A stretch of 49,656 nt of DNA from Flavobacteriales bacterium UBA2104 (GTDB taxonomy: Bacteria; Bacteroidota; Bacteroidia; Flavobacteriales_D; Crocinitomicaceae): assembly GCA_002331485.1 (NCBI GenBank), contig DCYS01000031.1:1-49656 (forward strand), given 5' to 3'. The notes below the pieces were generated by a model. That model was not told where the DNA came from. It ran no database searches and worked only from the letters and a program-made list of their open reading frames with translations. The position numbers and the translations under genes were made by a program. The first letter of the stretch is position 1; the number at the start of each line of letters is the position of its first letter. This document shows, one piece after another, positions 33,777 through 44,100 of this stretch.

Positions 33777-34952
33777 ATGCAACGTTATCTCAAATATCTT
33801 AAAGGAGATCCCGTAATCTGGATCATTGCATTACTCTTTTTTGCAATATCACTGGTTTCGGTATACAGTTTCGTTCCGATTCTCGTAAAAACGGAAGGAG
33901 GTTCTCCATTTAAATATTTGTTCAAGCATTTTGTATACATCATACTTGGTTTGATCGCGATGTACTGGGTTCATCGTCAAGATCCTAAGTATTTCGCAAA
34001 GCTCTCCAAGTTTATTTTTTATGTCGCCGTTTTACTGCTCATTTTTACGTTCTTCTTTGGAGTTCGTGTAAATGATGCCTCGCGCTGGGTTCGTGTTCCT
34101 ATTGTAGGGCTTACCTTCCAAAGTTCCGACTTTGCCAAGCTTGCGCTGATTATCTTTGTCTCCAGGCGACTGGTGAGTAAAGAGAAATTCTTTGACTCCT
34201 GGCAAAAAGGATTCTGGCCAGTGGTATTACCGATCATTGTTATTTGTGCGTTAATCGCGAAGGATAACTTCTCGACTGCCGCGATTGTTTTCATGATATC
34301 GTTATTGTTATTGTTTGTCGGTAGAGTGCCTTTTGGAAAGATCTTCACATTTATCGGAAGTGGGATGGCGTTACTTGGCTTAACGGTTCTGCTGCATTTG
34401 GCTGCTCCGTCATTAAATCTTCTTCCTCGTTTTGATACCTGGACAAGTCGATTTTTTAAGGCGTATGGAGAAGATGTTGGTTCTGTAGAAAATATGCAGG
34501 CGATCAATGCTCAATTAGCCATACATAATGGAGGTTATACAGGAGTTGGAGTGGGTGATGGAGATTTGAAACATTACACTCCAGAGGCGTATGCTGATTT
34601 CTTCTACTCTTCTTTTGTAGAAGAATTTGGATTGGTCATGGCGATCATTTTGATCTTTTTGTACCTCATATTATTCTATCGAATTCTTAGGATAGGACTC
34701 AACGCCGAGAAGCTCTTCGAGACTTATGTAGCTGTCGGGATAGGGCTCATGCTCTTATCTCAGGCAGTAATAAATATGTTGGTTTGCACGGGTCTTATGC
34801 CAGTGACGGGTCAGAATATGCCTTTTCTCGCAATGGGTGGTTCTGCGATGATCATGAGTTGCGTATCACTTGGTGTTGTTTTGGCAATTGCAAATAAAAA
34901 TGAATCGGATGGTCCAAAGAATGAAGTGACCACAGCTAATGAAGAATCATGA
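33777..34952 (+). CDS. ftsW: Septal peptidoglycan glycosyltransferase FtsW (SEDS family)
   Basis: A 391-residue SEDS-family membrane protein that polymerises lipid II at the septum with FtsI. About ten membrane segments are visible, starting DPVIWIIALLFFAISLVSVY. Family landmarks are ARWVRVP-like SRWVRVPIVGLTFQSSDFAKL, AIHNGGYTGVGVGDG, EEFGLVMAIILIFLYLIL and the C-terminal GLMPVTGQNMPFLAMGGSAM. It follows the unrecognised gene after 3 bases and overlaps murG by 4 bases (ATGA). The loop AINAQLAIHNGG resembles that of other Bacteroidota FtsW. A RodA paralogue is less likely, given the dcw position. Confidence 0.95.
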   Translation: MQRYLKYLKGDPVIWIIALLFFAISLVSVYSFVPILVKTEGGSPFKYLFKHFVYIILGLIAMYWVHRQDPKYFAKLSKFIFYVAVLLLIFTFFFGVRVNDASRWVRVPIVGLTFQSSDFAKLALIIFVSRRLVSKEKFFDSWQKGFWPVVLPIIVICALIAKDNFSTAAIVFMISLLLLFVGRVPFGKIFTFIGSGMALLGLTVLLHLAAPSLNLLPRFDTWTSRFFKAYGEDVGSVENMQAINAQLAIHNGGYTGVGVGDGDLKHYTPEAYADFFYSSFVEEFGLVMAIILIFLYLILFYRILRIGLNAEKLFETYVAVGIGLMLLSQAVINMLVCTGLMPVTGQNMPFLAMGGSAMIMSCVSLGVVLAIANKNESDGPKNEVTTANEES

Positions 34953-36049
34953 AACTAGAACGAGTAATTATATCTGGAGGTGGAACAGGAGGACATATAT
35001 TTCCTGCTATCGCTATTGCGAATAGAATAAAGAAAGAGAATCCTGAGGCGAAGATATTGTTCATTGGTGCAGAAGGTAAAATGGAGATGGAAAAAGTTCC
35101 AGAGGCAGGATACGAAATTGAGGGCTTGTGGATCAGTGGTTTTCAGCGAAGGTTGACATTAAAGAATCTGGCACTACCATTTAAGATCTTAGCTTCGTTG
35201 TGGAAAGCGAGAAAGATCATCAAGCGTTTCAAGCCTCAAGTTGCGATTGGAGTAGGTGGTTACGCAAGTGGTCCAACATTGAAAGTGGCTTCAATGATGA
35301 ACATCCCAACCATACTGCAGGAGCAGAATTCATTTCCAGGAAAGACTAACAAACTCTTAGCGCAAAAGGCAACAAAAATATGTGTTGCTTACGAGAAACT
35401 TGAGCGATTCTTCCCAAAAGAGAAGATCGAGTTAACGGGTAATCCAGTTCGGGACAAAGTTGTTCAGATCGATGGATTGAAATCAAAAGGACTTCAACAT
35501 TTTGGACTTAAGGAAAATAAAACAACGGTGTTAGTTGTAGGAGGAAGTTTGGGAGCAAAGACATTAAACGACAGTCTCAAGAAAGATCTTAAAGCACTTC
35601 AGGAGAAAGATATACAAGTGATCTGGCAATGTGGAAAATATCAATCTGAAGAGTTGATGGCTTGGCAGGAAGATCAAGATATGAAAGGAATTTCATTGAA
35701 CATTTTCATTAAAGAAATGGAGCTTGCTTACGCCGCAGCGGATATCATTGTTTCTCGTGCAGGTGCTATTGCATTATCTGAACTAGCCATAATTGGAAAG
35801 CCTATTGTTTTGGTTCCATCACCGAACGTGGCCGAAGATCATCAAACAAAAAATGCTATGGCATTGGTAGAAAACAATGCAGCCATTTTAGTAAAGGATG
35901 TTGAGTCAAGAGAAAAATTGATTCCAACGATCTTATCACTCAATGAGGATGAATCAAAACAAAAAGAACTAAGCAAGAACTTAAAAGAAAAAGCGATAGA
36001 CAATGCGGATGAACGTATTGTGAATGTGATCAAAAATATAGCGGATTGA
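34949..36049 (+). CDS. murG: UDP-GlcNAc:lipid I N-acetylglucosaminyltransferase
   Basis: A 366-residue GT28 enzyme that adds GlcNAc to lipid I to make lipid II on the inner face of the cytoplasmic membrane. The N-terminal G-loop is ISGGGTGGHIFPAIAIANRI. IGVGGYASGPTLKVA and LQEQNSFPGKTNKLLA follow. The C-terminal domain has VVGGSLGAKTLND and the UDP-GlcNAc-binding SRAGAIALSELAIIGKP and NVAEDHQTKNAMAL. The start overlaps the end of ftsW by 4 bases (ATGA) and the end overlaps the murC start by 4 (TTGA), so the three are coupled. Confidence 0.96.
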   Translation: MKLERVIISGGGTGGHIFPAIAIANRIKKENPEAKILFIGAEGKMEMEKVPEAGYEIEGLWISGFQRRLTLKNLALPFKILASLWKARKIIKRFKPQVAIGVGGYASGPTLKVASMMNIPTILQEQNSFPGKTNKLLAQKATKICVAYEKLERFFPKEKIELTGNPVRDKVVQIDGLKSKGLQHFGLKENKTTVLVVGGSLGAKTLNDSLKKDLKALQEKDIQVIWQCGKYQSEELMAWQEDQDMKGISLNIFIKEMELAYAAADIIVSRAGAIALSELAIIGKPIVLVPSPNVAEDHQTKNAMALVENNAAILVKDVESREKLIPTILSLNEDESKQKELSKNLKEKAIDNADERIVNVIKNIAD

Positions 36050-37401
36050 ACCTGGATGTCTATAAAAATATCTACTTCATTGGTATCGGAGGAATCGGTA
36101 TGTCAGCATTAGCTCGCTACTTTAACAGTAGAGGTAATCGCGTTTTGGGATATGACCGGGTACTCTCTCCTTTATGTGTGCAACTAAAGGAGGAAGGTAT
36201 GGATATTCATACAGATGATCTCGCTCAAGGAGTTTCAAAATTTGGATGTACTCCTGAAGATACATTGGTGATCGCGACACCAGCTGTTCCTGATGATCAT
36301 GGGGAGAAATCGTATTTCCGATCGAAGGGTTTTAACATACTAAAGCGATCGGAACTCCTAGGATTGCTCACAGCAGAGATGAAAGGATTGACTGTCGCAG
36401 GGACTCATGGTAAAACAACTACTTCCACGATGTTGGCGCATGTACTGAAAGGTTCTGCCAAACGCACAAGTGCATTTATGGGAGGGATCAGTTCGAATTA
36501 TGGAACTAATCTATTGGTTGAGGAAGATAGCGACTATGTTGTCATAGAAGCGGATGAATTTGATCGTAGTTTCTTGCACTTACAACCTTTTGCAACGATC
36601 GTTACATCCACAGATGCTGATCATCTCGATATTTATAAGAACAAACAAGACCTGGTAGATGCGTTTCAGGAATTTGTTGGCCTGGTGTCTAAAGATGGTT
36701 TTGTAGTGAAGCATGTAAATGCGGATGTTCAGCCGGATGCACGAACACTGACGTATGCGATAGATCAAGATTCGGATTATAAGGCTTCCAATTTAAGAAC
36801 AGAAGAAGGGTATTTCGTGATGGATGTATCTACTCCAAATGGAAAATGGAACGATTTAATATTGGGCTTACCAGGAATTCATAATGCAGAGAATGCACTT
36901 GGGGTACTAGCGCTCCTGGATCAACTAAATGTTAGTGAAGAAAATATTAGAAAAGGACTTAGATCATTTTTGGGTGTTAAACGTCGATTTGAATACCAGA
37001 TCCGCAGAGATGACCTCATTTATATTGATGATTATGCACATCATCCTACGGCGATCGAGCAACTGTTAAAGTCGGTTCGAATGATGTATCCGGATAAAAA
37101 GGTCACCGCGGTTTTTCAGCCTCATTTATTTTCGAGAACTAGTGATTTTATGGATGAGTTTGCTGCAACATTGAGTTTGGCAGATGAAACTATTTTGATG
37201 CCTATCTATCCTGCCAGAGAGAAACCAATGGAAGGAATAACATCGAATGAGCTAGCTTCTCGAATGACCAATGAAGTTCTGGTGCTTGAAGCCTCGAAGG
37301 TGATAGATCATTTGAAACGAAAAGATCTTGAGGTATTATTAACGATAGGTGCAGGAGATATCGATCGTATTGTTGAACCGTTAAAAGCTGAATTATCATG
37401 A
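36046..37401 (+). CDS. murC: UDP-N-acetylmuramate-L-alanine ligase
   Basis: A 451-residue Mur ligase that adds L-alanine to UDP-MurNAc. The N-terminal Rossmann domain is IYFIGIGGIGMSALARYFN (about 8-26). The P-loop is VAGTHGKTTTSTMLAHVL (about 117-134). STDADHLDIY, GIHNAENALGVLALL and IYIDDYAHHPTAIEQLLKSV follow, the last being diagnostic for MurC. The start is TTG 36046, which overlaps the murG stop (TTGA); an ATG start would lose the Rossmann motif. It overlaps ftsQ by 4 bases. murB, ddlB and murF, often near murC in other phyla, are not in this cluster. Confidence 0.95.
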   Translation: MNLDVYKNIYFIGIGGIGMSALARYFNSRGNRVLGYDRVLSPLCVQLKEEGMDIHTDDLAQGVSKFGCTPEDTLVIATPAVPDDHGEKSYFRSKGFNILKRSELLGLLTAEMKGLTVAGTHGKTTTSTMLAHVLKGSAKRTSAFMGGISSNYGTNLLVEEDSDYVVIEADEFDRSFLHLQPFATIVTSTDADHLDIYKNKQDLVDAFQEFVGLVSKDGFVVKHVNADVQPDARTLTYAIDQDSDYKASNLRTEEGYFVMDVSTPNGKWNDLILGLPGIHNAENALGVLALLDQLNVSEENIRKGLRSFLGVKRRFEYQIRRDDLIYIDDYAHHPTAIEQLLKSVRMMYPDKKVTAVFQPHLFSRTSDFMDEFAATLSLADETILMPIYPAREKPMEGITSNELASRMTNEVLVLEASKVIDHLKRKDLEVLLTIGAGDIDRIVEPLKAELS

Positions 37402-38192
37402 AAAAGTGGTTGAGAATATCAGCGATGGTTCTTGTATTTATTGGAACGATCGTTTTGCTCACGGCAGCGCACAACAAAGAGGGTGCGATAGTGCTTCAGG
37501 AACCCGAGATCAAGATCGATGTTCAAGACGGAATAGCTTTGTTGACAGAGACCGAATTATTGGACGAATTGAAGATGAATCAGCTCTATTTGGAAGGAAT
37601 GACAAAAGATGAGCTCAAAGTGAGGGAGATAGAAAAATTCCTTGAGGGAATGAATGAGGTAGCAGCTGCTGATGTATATATTGATCTTGGCGGTCAATGG
37701 CACGTAGATGTGGAAACACGTCGACCAATTGCGCGAATAATTATGAACAGTCGACCGGATTTTTATATCGATAACACGGATGAGATCATGAAGATATCGG
37801 CATATTTCAGACCTAAGATCCTAGGATTTACGGGGTTGGAAGTGCTTTTTGATCAGCGAGTTAACACAGATGAGTTAATTAACAATGATTCATTGAAAAC
37901 TAAATTTAAGTTAGATCAAATCTATCGTATTTCAAGTTATGTTTGTAATAGTGCATTTTATGATGCGCAAATTGTGCAGGTTCATTTCACTAAGGAAGAT
38001 GGGTTTGTACTGATCCCGAGAGTTGGGAATCAAACCATCATTTTTGGAGAAGCTCCTTCAGATGATGCAGTAGAGAAAAAGTTTAAGAAGTTAACAACAT
38101 TCTACGACGAAGTGATTCCATTTGAAGGCTGGGAGAAGTATAAAGAGATCAACCTCAAGTTTGATGACCAAATTGTTGCAAAGAAAAAATAG
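37398..38192 (+). CDS. ftsQ: Cell division protein FtsQ-like
   Basis: A 264-residue bitopic membrane protein in the FtsQ position between murC and ftsA. A short cytoplasmic N-terminus and one membrane helix (ISAMVLVFIGTIVLLTAA, about 7-24) are followed by a periplasmic domain with a POTRA-like start (REIEKFLEGMNEVAAADVYI, about 76-95, and GQWHVDVETRRPIARI). FtsQ links the early and late divisome. Sequence conservation is weak, so the order murC-ftsQ-ftsA-ftsZ carries much of the assignment. Its ATG overlaps the murC stop (ATGA). Confidence 0.88.
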   Translation: MKKWLRISAMVLVFIGTIVLLTAAHNKEGAIVLQEPEIKIDVQDGIALLTETELLDELKMNQLYLEGMTKDELKVREIEKFLEGMNEVAAADVYIDLGGQWHVDVETRRPIARIIMNSRPDFYIDNTDEIMKISAYFRPKILGFTGLEVLFDQRVNTDELINNDSLKTKFKLDQIYRISSYVCNSAFYDAQIVQVHFTKEDGFVLIPRVGNQTIIFGEAPSDDAVEKKFKKLTTFYDEVIPFEGWEKYKEINLKFDDQIVAKKK

Positions 38193-38198
38193 TTTAAA

Positions 38199-39470
38199 AT
38201 GTCAGAAATTGTAGTAGGACTTGATATTGGTACAACGAAGATCGCATGTTTCGTTGGACGTAAAAATGAACATGGAAAGATCGAGATTCTTTCAATGGGT
38301 AAGACGGAGTCGCTTGGAGTGACCCGTGGTGTCGTTTCCAATATTGAGAAAACGGTACAGTCTATTCGCACTGCAGTTGCGGAAGCACAGGATCGTGTGG
38401 AGGGAGATCTGACGATTGGTGTCGTAAACGTTGGTATAGCGGGTCAGCATATCAAGAGCTTACAACATCGAGGAATGTATACAAGAAGTGCGACACAGGA
38501 TGAGATTTCACAAGCTGATATCGATGCATTGATCGATGACATGTACAAGCTTGTAATGGAGCCTGGAGAAGAGATCATTCATGTTTTACCACAGGAATAT
38601 ATTGTTGATGGTGAGCAGGGAATCAAGGATCCAATTGGAATGTCTGGTGTGAGAATGGAAGCAAACTTTCACATCATTACGGGACGTATCAATGCAGCTA
38701 AGAATATTCAGAAATGTGTAAATAAAGCTGATCTTGAAGTTGCTGAAACGATTTTAGAGCCATTGGCGAGTTCTGCAGCGGTTCTTTCTGATGAGGAAAA
38801 AGAAGCAGGAATTGTATTGGTAGATATTGGAGGTGGTACAACTGACCTTGCGATCTTCCACGAAGGAATCATTCGTCACACTGCCGTTATTCCATTTGGA
38901 GGTAATGTGATCACAGAAGATATAAAAGAAGGATGTACGATCCTTAAGCGCCAGGCGGAGCAATTGAAAGTGAAGTTTGGAAGTGCTTTGGCAAGCGAAA
39001 GTCAGGAAAACGAGATCGTTTGTATTCCTGGATTACGCGGTAGAGAGCCTAAAGAGATCTCGATCAGAAACCTGTCGAGCATTATTCAAGCACGAATGGA
39101 AGAGATCATCGAACACGTTTATTATGAGATCAAGAACTCTGGATATGAGAAGAAGTTGATCGGAGGAATCGTAGTAACCGGTGGTGGTTCTCAACTAAAG
39201 AATATTACTCAATTATTCGAGTACATCACTGGAATGGATTCAAGAGTAGGATATCCAAATGAACACCTGGGACAGTCTGCAACGGAAGAGGCGTTGACGA
39301 GTCCAATGTACGCTACTGGTGTCGGACTTGTATTAAAAGGATTCGAGACGAATGAGCGCAACCGAAAATCATTGGCTGCTGTTAAGTCGCACTCGAAAAG
39401 AACAAAAGGATCATTCTTCGACAAGCTTCTTGAAAAAGGAAAAAGCTGGTTTGAAGAAGACGTAGAATAA
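38199..39470 (+). CDS. ftsA: Cell division protein FtsA
   Basis: A 423-residue actin-like ATPase that anchors FtsZ to the membrane. The phosphate 1 motif is VGLDIGTTKIACFVG (about 5-19), phosphate 2 is VDIGGGTTDLAIFHEG (about 207-222) and the adenosine motif is GGIVVTGGGSQLKNI. The SHS2/1C domain lies between about 85 and 165. The C-terminus (SFFDKLLEKGKSWFEEDVE) fits the amphipathic membrane-targeting helix. It starts 6 bases after ftsQ in an A-rich leader and precedes ftsZ by 35 bases, as usual. Confidence 0.97.
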   Translation: MSEIVVGLDIGTTKIACFVGRKNEHGKIEILSMGKTESLGVTRGVVSNIEKTVQSIRTAVAEAQDRVEGDLTIGVVNVGIAGQHIKSLQHRGMYTRSATQDEISQADIDALIDDMYKLVMEPGEEIIHVLPQEYIVDGEQGIKDPIGMSGVRMEANFHIITGRINAAKNIQKCVNKADLEVAETILEPLASSAAVLSDEEKEAGIVLVDIGGGTTDLAIFHEGIIRHTAVIPFGGNVITEDIKEGCTILKRQAEQLKVKFGSALASESQENEIVCIPGLRGREPKEISIRNLSSIIQARMEEIIEHVYYEIKNSGYEKKLIGGIVVTGGGSQLKNITQLFEYITGMDSRVGYPNEHLGQSATEEALTSPMYATGVGLVLKGFETNERNRKSLAAVKSHSKRTKGSFFDKLLEKGKSWFEEDVE

Positions 39471-39505
39471 CAACAAATTAGAATAACCGATAAACAACAA
39501 TAAAT

Positions 39506-41089
39506 ATGGATTTTGATATGCCTAAAGACCAATCTTCGATCATCAAGGTTATTGGTGTCGGAGGAGGTGGAAGCAACGCAGTGAACCACATGTATAACCA
39601 GGGGATCAAAGGTGTTGATTTCATCATTTGTAATACTGATAGACAAGCACTTGATATTTCTCCTGTACCATTCAAAATGCAACTTGGACCTTCATTAACA
39701 GAGGGAAGAGGTGCTGGATCAATTCCTGAGATCGGAATGAATGCTGCTATTGAGAATATCGATGATATCAAAGAAACATTAGAAAAGAATGCTAAAATGG
39801 TATTTGTTACTGCCGGAATGGGTGGTGGAACAGGTACTGGAGCTGCACCGGTTATTGCTAAAGCAGCCCGCGATCTTGGTATTCTGACTGTAGGTATTGT
39901 TACTGTTCCGTTCAATTTTGAAGGGAGAAAACGTCGTCAACAAGCAGAAGAAGGACTAGAGAACATGCGTGAGAGCGTTGACACTTTATTGGTTATTAAT
40001 AATGAACGTCTTCGTGAGATCTCTGGAAACCTGACATTAGGAAACGCATTTGCTCAGGCAGATGATGTTCTTGCGACAGCGGCTAAAGGAATTGCAGAGG
40101 TGATTTCGGTTACTGGTGCGATCAACGTCGATTTTAACGATGTGAATACGGTTATGAAAGATAGCGGTGTAGCGATCATGGGATCTGCACATGCTGAAGG
40201 TGATAATAGAGCGATCAAAGCAGTTCAGGAAGCATTGACTTCTCCATTGTTGAATGATAACGATATCGCAGGTGCGAAATACGTATTGTTGAACATCACT
40301 TACGGGGATAAAGAAGTGTTGATGGATGAGATCTCTGATATCACAGATTACATTCAAGATGAAGCAGGATCAACAGCTGATGTGATCTGGGGTCACGGTT
40401 ATGACGAAACACTTGGTGACTCATTAAGTGTTACTCTGATCGCAACAGGATTTAAGCAATCTCCAGTCACTGGTTTCGAAAAAGCTCCTGAGAAGAAAGT
40501 TCAGGTTCTTGAGGACGAAACTAAAAAAGAGATCAAAGAGCCGCTTACAAAAGCAACTGCTGAGAATACATACGAAGAGAAAACAGAAGACGAGCCATAT
40601 ATCAAGTCTGAATCTGACGAAGAAGATACTGAAGAAACAGCTTCAACGATGAACTGGGAAGTTCGAACGGCAAATGAAGATACGACAAATGAGTCAACAT
40701 CTACTGATGCTGAAGAGCGAACAACAGAAACTGAAACAGAGGAGAAAGAAGTTAAACGTTACTTCCTTGACGAGGATATGGAGGAAACGGAAACAGGTGA
40801 CGTTGAGAATCGAGCTAATGCATCAACTGAATTGACTCAGGAAGAGCAGCAGCGTAGAGCTCAAGAAAGAATGAATAGAATCCAGGAATATGCTTCTCAT
40901 CTAAAAAGCGCTGAAGGATTAAGCGAATTAGAAAAGGAGCCTGCATTCAAGCGTCGTAATATCAATCTAGAGGATGAGCCACATTCATCAGAGGATAATA
41001 TCTCAAGATTTGAAGTGTCTGATAAGAAAGATGACAATAAAACAACGCTAAGAGATTCAAACTCTTTTCTGCATGACAATGTAGATTAA
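39506..41089 (+). CDS. ftsZ: Cell division protein FtsZ
   Basis: A 527-residue tubulin-like GTPase that forms the Z ring. The GTP-binding segments are IGVGGGGSNAVNHMY (about 16-30) and GMGGGTGTGAAPVIAKAARD (about 104-123). The T7 synergy loop region INVDFNDVNTVMKDSG is conserved. The globular part ends near residue 325. A long acidic linker of Glu, Asp and Thr (about 330-450) leads to a C-terminal LEKEPAFKRRNINLEDEP segment of the type seen in Bacteroidota FtsZ tails. The protein is longer than the about 380-residue E. coli form because of this linker. A terminator follows, ending the dcw operon. Confidence 0.98.
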   Translation: MDFDMPKDQSSIIKVIGVGGGGSNAVNHMYNQGIKGVDFIICNTDRQALDISPVPFKMQLGPSLTEGRGAGSIPEIGMNAAIENIDDIKETLEKNAKMVFVTAGMGGGTGTGAAPVIAKAARDLGILTVGIVTVPFNFEGRKRRQQAEEGLENMRESVDTLLVINNERLREISGNLTLGNAFAQADDVLATAAKGIAEVISVTGAINVDFNDVNTVMKDSGVAIMGSAHAEGDNRAIKAVQEALTSPLLNDNDIAGAKYVLLNITYGDKEVLMDEISDITDYIQDEAGSTADVIWGHGYDETLGDSLSVTLIATGFKQSPVTGFEKAPEKKVQVLEDETKKEIKEPLTKATAENTYEEKTEDEPYIKSESDEEDTEETASTMNWEVRTANEDTTNESTSTDAEERTTETETEEKEVKRYFLDEDMEETETGDVENRANASTELTQEEQQRRAQERMNRIQEYASHLKSAEGLSELEKEPAFKRRNINLEDEPHSSEDNISRFEVSDKKDDNKTTLRDSNSFLHDNVD

Positions 41090-41113
41090 ATACAACAAAC
41101 AACTTCAGAAAAG

Positions 41114-41141
41114 GGCGCAACATCGAGTTGTGCCTTTTTTT
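41114..41141 (+). terminator. Intrinsic terminator after ftsZ
   Basis: GGCGCAAC and GTTGTGCC pair (one G-U) around ATCGA, followed by seven T residues. It separates ftsZ from the convergent caspase-like gene, whose stop is at 41145-41147. Confidence 0.9.
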
Positions 41142-41144
41142 GTT

Positions 41145-44100
41145 TTACCACACCCGGTAATCCATCTCTTTATTGTGTATTCTTGATGTGGGAACCTGCT
41201 TCCCGTTCGATAGGTTCTTAACCTCTTGAATTAAGTAACCCTGAAGTTCTGAAACAGTGATGATCTCATCTTTGTTTGTATCTGCTTTTTCGTTTTTGAG
41301 ACCATCTATCAAACTATAGGTAAAGAGTCCATTTTTATATTTCGGACTTTCAAAAGCTAATTCTGTTCCTCCTGAGCTCGAAATTACTGTAGCTCCAGTT
41401 CCTCTTCTTAGATCTAGAAATACTTGCTTCATGAGATAGTTGATGCTTTCAAAACCAAGCGGATCCTCACGATACGTAACATCGATTCCAGCATTTCTGA
41501 ATTTACCATCGATAGGTTCATCATCTGGATTTTCATCTTCTTCTATCTCATCTTTATCGAGTTCCCCCGAATGACATGTGTCTAGGATCAATAGTTTCTT
41601 TAAAGCCTTTATTCCATCAACAAGTTCTTCGATCTTTTTGTATGGAATTCCTCTTTCTGAAGGATCTTTGAAATCCATGTCGTAGCTGGCGAAATAATAG
41701 TCGAAATTCTCATCCAGCACTCCGTGACCAGCAATGAATACCATCACGAAATCATCAACCTCGGCCTGGTCGAGGAAAACCTGAATATCATCTAAACTTT
41801 CCAATACAACTTGCTGATCGGTTAATGATTTGGTATGCACCGTTCCAAAGTAATCACTATTGATGAACAAGTTTTCGATATCAATGGCGTCCTTCGTTGC
41901 GTACGCCAGATTGAATTGCTCATTCTGATATTTACTTACACCAATCGATATAATGTATGCATCAGGTTTCTGTTTGCCTGCTGTACATTTAACATTAACA
42001 GACTCTTTATAACTTTCAGCACCAGATTGATTTAAGACGCTTACTTCTATCTTGTTGTCTCCATAACTAAGGTTTAACGGTATCGTTGTCGTTAATTCTG
42101 AACGTTCCTCGTCTCTGATGCTTTTACCCGATGATCCAAGAACAGCTACATCGTTGATCCATACTTTATAGCGCTCCAGTTTATCCTTATCATCTTTCAT
42201 TTTTACTTTCAACATGAGTTGTTTTTCATCTGTCTCTATTGGAATAGATGATCGCTCGATGATCTCGATCTCTGGTAAATGAAAGTCTCCTGAAAGTGCT
42301 TCTTCAGTAAAGTTTAATTTCTTCAATCGCTTCTTGTAAGCTCGATGGTATGCTTTGATCAGGTCATCATTCGTATAACCTAACTTTTCAAGAACAAGAT
42401 CTGGACGGTTATACTTAAGGTCGAACTGATCGGGGTAGAAAAATTGATCATTGTACTTAAATCCTATTTCATCAAGTGCCCCTTTAGATATCAGGTAGTA
42501 GTTTTCAGCAGTTATGATCACCACTTCGTTATTCTCAAATGGAATGACTGACGCGATCAACTGAGTAGCACTTCGATCCCATAATTTTATTGTTCCATCA
42601 TCGCTTGATGTGATCAAAAAGTTCTTTTCGGGATGAATATCTACTCCAGTAATACGTTCTGTATGTCCGGAGAAAGTTGCTTCAACTTTCAATGAATCTG
42701 GATCGATAATTAAAAGCTGATGTTTTACATCACTCAACATGATCTTATTTTGCAGCTTAAAAATGTTCTTCGCCTCGATGTCGAGTGCTTTCTTAAACCT
42801 CTTGTCCGATCTGTCATAGATAAATTGACCTTTCGTCCCTGCATTCAGCCAAATATTTTGCTCGTCAATCACTTTGAATCCTTCAATTATAAATGGAAGT
42901 GAATCTTTTTTGAAGAAATATTCATCTTTTTCTAACCTCCAGAAGGATAATGTACCTGAACTATCTAGTACACTCACGAATTCCTCAGCATTTAAAAATG
43001 CTGCATCGATCCAATTCCGATCGTCTTTGTACGCATACAAGTGTTTAGTCTCATTCTTATTTAACCTGGCCAGAGTTATATTCGGGAGGTCAGTTTCGCC
43101 AGTAAGTAGAATTTGATCATTGTTTGGAGAGAATGAACAAGACTGAACTTCTCCGATCGGTTCCTGATACAATCCAAAGATCTCTTGAAGTAGCAATCCT
43201 TTTGGTCGGGTTAATTCATGTTCTCTATATTTGATCAATTTCTGGGGCTCTTGATCGATCTCATTCTTAATTTCCAGCACATTGTTTGACGTACTGATAA
43301 AATAAGCTTCCTCACCGTCATAGTTGTGTTTGCGGATCTCATTGATCGATTGTGGTTCGGATCGCACGCTGGTCGAAGGAAAGATCGCATTTAGATCGAT
43401 CGTGAAGAGGTTTCCGATCTCATCACCTACGTGGATCTGATTTCCATCATGACTAAAAATGGCCGTGTTCTTTCTGAAAATGTTTGAGAATAGCCTGAAT
43501 TTCATCGTGAGTGTTGCGGCATCCCAAATCACTATACTTCTGTCTTTTCCTGCAGTTGCGAATAATGATCCATCATGTGAAAAACGTACAGCCGTAGCCG
43601 AAGAATTGTGACCCTGCAAGATCTCGATCTCTTTTCCTGATTCATATTCGTGACAATAGATCGCATTATTTCCTGCAACACCAACGATCAGGTTTTGTGA
43701 TCTTGAAACGTCAAAAGCATAAAAAATGGCATGAGTATATGTTACAGATACCCAATAGTTAGCAAACCAGCGCCCCTCTTCCTCTTTCTTAATACCTCCT
43801 TTTTCGATGAATGTTGTGTGAATCCCATTTGGATCTGAATAGTAATCTGAGCGATGAAAAAGAGTGTCATTGTCCTTATTTGTGCTTTCTAATTGGTCAG
43901 TTTTGATATCAAAGTAAAATGTGTTTTCCTCACCTTGGATCTTTACCGTTTTGTCATTCTCAATAAACTTGATACCGGAAATTTCAGTCTGCTCTGCCAG
44001 TTTAAAACGTGTAAGGATCTTTTTTAAATTGAGGTCCCATACAATACCCTCGTTGTTTTCTCCTAGTGAGACAAGAAATTCACCATTTTCAGAGAATTCG

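Noticed and set aside
34019..34507. A 162-codon minus-strand open frame within ftsW.
   Set aside because: It is antisense to a conserved membrane gene, with composition expected from the complementary strand.
39209..39915. Minus-strand open frames over the ftsA-ftsZ junction.
   Set aside because: They mirror strongly conserved ftsA and ftsZ coding sequence and have no plausible start context.
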